The notes beneath the pieces are model-generated. The model was not told the origin of the DNA. It made no database searches and worked only from the letters and a program-made list of their open reading frames with translations. The translations under genes were made by a program, and so were the position numbers. A stretch of DNA of 64,000 nt from Bacillota bacterium. Lineage in GTDB: Bacteria; Bacillota; SHA-98; Ch115; JABLXJ01. Positions 60,364-64,000 of this stretch are shown here, one piece after another. The stretch spans positions 20,163 to 84,162 of the forward strand of contig JABLXJ010000011.1 in assembly GCA_013178125.1 (NCBI GenBank). Reading direction: 5' to 3'. Within the stretch, counting starts at the first letter, position 1. Each line of letters starts with the position of its first letter.

Positions 60364-61524
60364 ATGAAAGGAAATGTGCTCGTGATCTTCGAGGGCGGCA
60401 GCCCCGGGAGCGAGGTCGAGACGAGGCTCGCGAACGCACGGAAGGCTATAACCCTCGACAACCTTGAGAAGTTTGAGTCTCTAAGTGGAATTGAGCGCGT
60501 TGTGGTCTCTACAAACTATGCGGATTTGGCGGAGGAGGCTGCAAGGCTAGGCGCAGATGTTGAACTGAATTGCGACGTGGATTTCCACGTCGGCAGGAGG
60601 CTCAAGGAGATAGTGGCCCATCACCGCCCGAGGTCGATCATCTATATGGGTGGCGGGGCAGGGGCATTGTTGGCGCGCGACGAGATGCAGCGTGTCGTCC
60701 AGTGTCTGGCGTCGAGCTCCGGGATCATCGTGACGAATAATTTCTTCTCCTCCGATATAATAGGTCTTAACCCGGCGAGCGCCATTCTCATGGAGGATGA
60801 GGATCTCCCTGCGACCGACAATGGCCTGGCCATGATACTGCAGCTCAAGAGGGGGCTCGCCCTTGTGCGGATGGAGGAGACTACCGGGACGGTATTTGAC
60901 GTTGATACCCCGGCCGATGCGATGATACTGGGTCTCCACCCTGATATCGGCCCCAGGGCGCGAGTGGAGCTCGCGCACTTTAATGACAGGCGCCCGTGTC
61001 TCGAGCGTGCCATGGAGGTCCTGCGTACCCCCATGGCCGGGGTTGGCCTCTTCGGGAGGGTTAACCCTCTAACTGTATTGCATCTCAATAGAAACACCCA
61101 GTGCAGAGTGAGGGTGCTTTCCGAAGAGCGCGGGATGAAGGCCTTGGATATTACGACGGGCGCGGGTGAGGATTCCGGCCGAGTGCGAGGGCGAGTGCGA
61201 ACGCTCCTCGGTTTTCTTTTTGAGGCGAGTGGAGGGCCGGAGGGCTTTTTCAGGGCTTTAGCGGAGGTTTGCGATGCGGCATTTATCGACACGCGCATCC
61301 TCTTCTACCACCTCGGCATCGCCGCATCCAGGGCGGACAGGTTTAATTCGGACCTCGGGCGCGCTGGGCTGGTCGCAGACCCCCTGGTGAGGGCGATAAC
61401 CGGGGCGGCGGTGGTAATGAGCCAGCATAAACCCATATTGCTGGGTGGGCACTCCCTTGTAAACGGGGGGATTCGGATTCTTACGGATATTGTTAAAAAA
61501 AGTGGAATCCCGCGTGTATTATAA
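60364..61524 (+). CDS. Conserved uncharacterised protein with nucleotidyltransferase-like N-terminus
   Basis: 386-residue protein without a signal peptide. The first 200 residues resemble a MobA/CofC-like nucleotidyltransferase fold: VLVIFEGGSPGSEVETRLAN, IERVVVSTNYADLAEEAARL, IIYMGGGAGALLARDEMQRV, and VFDVDTPADAMILGLHPD, where a DxDTPxD ending is common in that fold. The C-terminal half (RVNPLTVLHLNRNTQCRVRV, FIDTRILFYHLGIAASRADR) matches nothing I recognise. It is 29 bases after hpf and 41 bases before another uncharacterised gene, so probably co-transcribed. Function not assigned. Confidence 0.75.
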   Translation: MKGNVLVIFEGGSPGSEVETRLANARKAITLDNLEKFESLSGIERVVVSTNYADLAEEAARLGADVELNCDVDFHVGRRLKEIVAHHRPRSIIYMGGGAGALLARDEMQRVVQCLASSSGIIVTNNFFSSDIIGLNPASAILMEDEDLPATDNGLAMILQLKRGLALVRMEETTGTVFDVDTPADAMILGLHPDIGPRARVELAHFNDRRPCLERAMEVLRTPMAGVGLFGRVNPLTVLHLNRNTQCRVRVLSEERGMKALDITTGAGEDSGRVRGRVRTLLGFLFEASGGPEGFFRALAEVCDAAFIDTRILFYHLGIAASRADRFNSDLGRAGLVADPLVRAITGAAVVMSQHKPILLGGHSLVNGGIRILTDIVKKSGIPRVL

Positions 61525-61565
61525 GGAAGGAATCTCCTGAGATAGATAGAATATCATAAAATGCT

Positions 61566-62252
61566 ATGGAAGACAAGATTAACTCGAAACCCACCGTGAC
61601 CAGTCTTGAGCTTCAAAATGCCATTCAGGAAGTTCGGGGAGTCTCGACAGCTCGCCTCATGTTAGGACCAAGCGGCGCTATCGAGGAGATCCACGTTCTT
61701 GCTACGCAGGAGCGGCCGCCAAAGCAGATCGTGCGTGATATCGAATCTGCGTGCATGGTGCGCTTCGGGGTCAGGCTTGACCGGAGGAAAATCAGCGTGG
61801 CGCAGGTGGGCGGGGACGAGAACCTTGAGAAGCTCGGGGCAAGCGGGGTTGACGTCCCCCAGAAACGGATCGAGCTTGAGAGGTTTCGGAGCTCGTTTGA
61901 GAGTGGCAATATTAAATTCTATGTGGATCTGAACTACAACGGCCGGGCTGCGAGGGGATACGACTTCGGACCGCCTACTGCGGAAAATAAGCTGAGGCTC
62001 CCCGCGAGCGCTACGGCCCACGCCATAGAGGGTTTGCTGGGTGGCGCGTGCTCGTTCGTCCTCGAGGATGTCCAGTTAATTCAGATGCGTCGGGGCATGG
62101 CTGTCATTGTCCTGGTTTCGTTTATCTCGCCGGGTGGCGAGGAGCCGATTTCCGGGGTCGCCCTGGTACGGAGGGATGAAGGGGAGGCGGTCGTAAGAGC
62201 TGTACTGCACGCCATAAATCGACACATCACAATAACCTACGGTGATGATTAG
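61566..62252 (+). CDS. Conserved uncharacterised protein
   Basis: 228-residue soluble protein. The first half (LQNAIQEVRGVSTARLMLGP, IEEIHVLATQERPPKQIVRD, RFGVRLDRRKISVAQVG) has the look of a conserved alpha/beta domain found in several anaerobic Bacillota and Actinomycetota genomes. The second half (NYNGRAARGYDFGPPTAENK, AIEGLLGGACSFVLEDVQLI) may be a second copy of a related fold. No catalytic motif visible. Lies between the nucleotidyltransferase-like gene and a short peptide gene. I do not recognise a function. Confidence 0.75.
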   Translation: MEDKINSKPTVTSLELQNAIQEVRGVSTARLMLGPSGAIEEIHVLATQERPPKQIVRDIESACMVRFGVRLDRRKISVAQVGGDENLEKLGASGVDVPQKRIELERFRSSFESGNIKFYVDLNYNGRAARGYDFGPPTAENKLRLPASATAHAIEGLLGGACSFVLEDVQLIQMRRGMAVIVLVSFISPGGEEPISGVALVRRDEGEAVVRAVLHAINRHITITYGDD

Positions 62253-62401
62253 CTGCACACCGTTAAAAGTCTTGGGGCCAGTCAGCCGGCGAAAGCGGTT
62301 AATGACTAGCGGAGCGGACTTTGGCCGCCTGTCGCGGGTGCCGCCGGACATGATGGTGCCTGCGCCAGCGGTCGAAAAGGCCGTCTATGGAGGATTGCGC
62401 G

Positions 62402-62476
62402 ATGAAGAACATCGTTAAGGCCATCCTGGCTTTAGCTGCTTTGATCTTGGCCGGAGGAGCAAATTTTTGGTGGTAA
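62402..62476 (+). CDS. 24-residue hydrophobic small protein
   Basis: ATG 62402 to TAA 62474-62476 encodes MKNIVKAILALAALILAGGA followed by NFWW. GGAGG at 62389-62393 is correctly spaced eight bases upstream. The peptide has two Lys at the start and one membrane-spanning helix. It lies between the uncharacterised 61566 gene and the HD-GYP gene. Could be a real membrane small protein or a leader peptide; it is too short for compositional proof. Confidence 0.55.
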   Translation: MKNIVKAILALAALILAGGANFWW

Positions 62477-62526
62477 ACCTGGTGTGAGCCCGGTCACTCG
62501 CCGGCGGCTGGCCCCAGGTTGAAGAG

Positions 62527-63822
62527 GTGAAGGCGAAGGTGCAGGAGGTCTCAATTCACGTTTTGCTCCTCAAGTTGCGGGAAATTATGCTCCATCTCTA
62601 TTCAATATCAATGGTTTTCCTGGGTGCAGCTATACTTCTGGTTACAGGGTTTAATCTTTCACACGACCTCATACCCCATCTTATATTCTTTGCCATACTC
62701 ACAGCGTTTGCGGAGCTGCTTCCTGTCTCCTTGCCCCGGGGTGGCGCCGTGACTGTCGGGTTTGCAACCAACTATGCTGCTATCCTGACCCTGGGGTCGG
62801 GCGGCGGGGCGTGGGTCGCTGCTGTAGGAGGCATTGTAAACGGGATCAGACGACGCGCATCGGGTATACGATTCGCCTTCAATATAGCTCAGATAGCCAT
62901 AGCGGCAGCGACGGCAGGGAGGCTCTACCAGATCACGGGCGGCCTAACCGCGATCGCCAGGCCCGTCAACATCCTGCGCGATTATCCTTCTCTACTTGTG
63001 TGTACCTTCGCATACTTCCTGGTTAATTCGACCCTGGTGACGGCGTGTATCTCAATCGAGCGGCGGATCCCCTTTTCCCATATCTGGTTTATGAACATCA
63101 AATGGGCGTTGACGAGCTACCTCGCGTTGGCCCCGCTGGGTATTCTCATATCGGCCGTTTATGTCTCAGTCGGTGTCGCCGGGACCGTCCTGTTTTTCAT
63201 CCCCCTTCTTCTGGCCCGTTATTCCTTCCAGCAGTATATGAACATGCGTGAGGTTCACTTCGGCACGATGAGGGCTCTGGCGGCTGCACTGGAGGCTAAA
63301 GACGAATATACGAGGGGTCATTCTGATAGGGTAGCACAATATGCAACCTCCATCGCACGTTACATGCGCCTCCCCGAGGGGGAGATCGAAAAGGTGGAAT
63401 ATACGGCTCTTTTGCACGATATCGGGAAGATCGGCATAAGCGAGGACCTGCTGAATAAGATTGGCGCCCTGACGGAGAACGATTTTGCGCAACTTAAGCA
63501 GCACGCTGTTATCGGCGCGAACATATTAAAAGAAGTGAAATTCCTGCGCGGGGCCTCAGACATAGTCCGTTTCCACCATGAGAGGTTCGACGGCAAGGGA
63601 TATCCGACAGGTCTCCGAGGGACATCTATCCCTCTGGCCGCTAGGATTCTTGCAGTTGCTGACGCCTATGATGCAATGACCTCGGAGCGTTCTTATCGTC
63701 CAGCATTCCCGCCTGAAGAGGCGATTAGGCGGCTCCAGGCGAGCGCGGGAAAACAATTCGACGCCGAGGTTGTGGGGGCTTTTGTGGATATCCTCAAGAA
63801 ACAGGATGTGGCGAAAGAGTGA
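62527..63822 (+). CDS. Membrane-anchored HD-GYP domain phosphodiesterase
   Basis: 431-residue protein. The first 235 or so residues carry about seven membrane helices (FLGAAILLVTGF, LIPHLIFFAILTAFAELLPV, and others). The C-terminal HD-GYP domain has LLHDIGKIG and FHHERFDGKGYPTGL plus AVADAYDAMTSERSYRPAF, all signature residues present. Members hydrolyse cyclic di-GMP or related cyclic dinucleotides through a di-metal site. GTG 62527. The membrane part presumably senses a signal. It follows a small membrane peptide that might be linked to it. Confidence 0.92.
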   Translation: MKAKVQEVSIHVLLLKLREIMLHLYSISMVFLGAAILLVTGFNLSHDLIPHLIFFAILTAFAELLPVSLPRGGAVTVGFATNYAAILTLGSGGGAWVAAVGGIVNGIRRRASGIRFAFNIAQIAIAAATAGRLYQITGGLTAIARPVNILRDYPSLLVCTFAYFLVNSTLVTACISIERRIPFSHIWFMNIKWALTSYLALAPLGILISAVYVSVGVAGTVLFFIPLLLARYSFQQYMNMREVHFGTMRALAAALEAKDEYTRGHSDRVAQYATSIARYMRLPEGEIEKVEYTALLHDIGKIGISEDLLNKIGALTENDFAQLKQHAVIGANILKEVKFLRGASDIVRFHHERFDGKGYPTGLRGTSIPLAARILAVADAYDAMTSERSYRPAFPPEEAIRRLQASAGKQFDAEVVGAFVDILKKQDVAKE

Positions 63823-64000
63823 AGTGTGAGGTTTGTCATCCGGGGATTAGTATATTCTTAGACTTACGGTGGAATGTCAATAGGTAAATTAAAGAAAATT
63901 TCTCTATCCCGTGGTAACTTGGATAATAGGATGCCCGGCTGACTTTACGAGCTTTTTTCAAAGATCACAAGTCAGCAGTTCTTGAACCTTGACATTTTAG

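Noticed and set aside
1..64000. tRNA, rRNA, CRISPR arrays, complete insertion sequences, prophage
   Set aside because: Looked for on both strands; no cloverleaf with conserved T-loop, no regularly spaced repeats and no full-length transposase or integrase were found.

Overview
The window reads as a carbohydrate-catabolism region of an anaerobic, corrinoid-using bacterium, most likely a Bacillota-type lineage. Evidence for this: a long-form hibernation factor HPF, LacI/ROK/GntR sugar regulators, MttB- and URO-D-type methyltransferase relatives, a corrinoid protein, a glycyl-radical-enzyme activase, and GTG/TTG starts behind strong AGGAGG ribosome sites. All five solute-binding proteins carry an ordinary Sec signal peptide and no lipobox cysteine, which fits a two-membrane (diderm) cell better than a classical Gram-positive one. 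The exact taxon cannot be fixed from the sequence alone. No rRNA, tRNA or CRISPR array was seen.

Layout. 0-1.1 kb: end of a PIG-L deacetylase and a decayed mutarotase-like gene. Cluster A (1.2-10.8 kb): LacI regulator, DegT aminotransferase, hydroxypyruvate-isomerase-like TIM barrel, MttB methyltransferase, binding protein, two permeases, URO-D-like protein. Cluster B (11.1-24.1 kb): ROK regulator, binding protein, two permeases, two URO-D-like proteins, GH38 alpha-mannosidase, FucI-like isomerase, xylulokinase-type kinase. Cluster C (24.5-32.9 kb): RbsB/RbsA/RbsC-type importer, LacI regulator, second FGGY kinase, URO-D-like protein. A small toxin-antitoxin module (33.1-33.7 kb) is bounded by direct repeats. 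Cluster D (34.2-42.6 kb, all minus strand, visibly more A/T-rich): ROK regulator, binding protein, two permeases, two URO-D-like proteins, second FucI/AraA-like isomerase. Cluster E (43.1-55.6 kb): class II aldolase, a GntR regulator fused to a solute-binding-protein domain, zinc dehydrogenase, binding protein, two permeases, URO-D-like protein, PfkB kinase, glycyl-radical activase, corrinoid protein. The rest (56-63.8 kb) looks more like housekeeping: caspase-like lipoprotein, zinc-ribbon protein, B12-binding-type radical SAM protein, HPF, two uncharacterised conserved proteins, a 24-residue membrane peptide and an HD-GYP phosphodiesterase.

How it may work together. Each of the five sugar importers is followed by, or shares an operon with, one or two URO-D-superfamily proteins (seven in all). 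The window also has one MttB homologue and one free corrinoid protein. HemE signatures are absent and several copies keep the His-x-Cys...Cys zinc site of MtaA/MtbA-type methyltransferases. My leading inference is a corrinoid-linked system that imports methylated sugars, amino sugars or polyols, removes the methyl group onto a corrinoid protein, and sends the bare sugar to isomerase, kinase and aldolase. This is inference: no substrate is shown by sequence, and several copies have lost zinc ligands.

Other recurrent oddities: in-frame low-complexity insertions in many enzymes, degenerate tandem repeats between genes, and a GC-rich hairpin after every solute-binding-protein gene.
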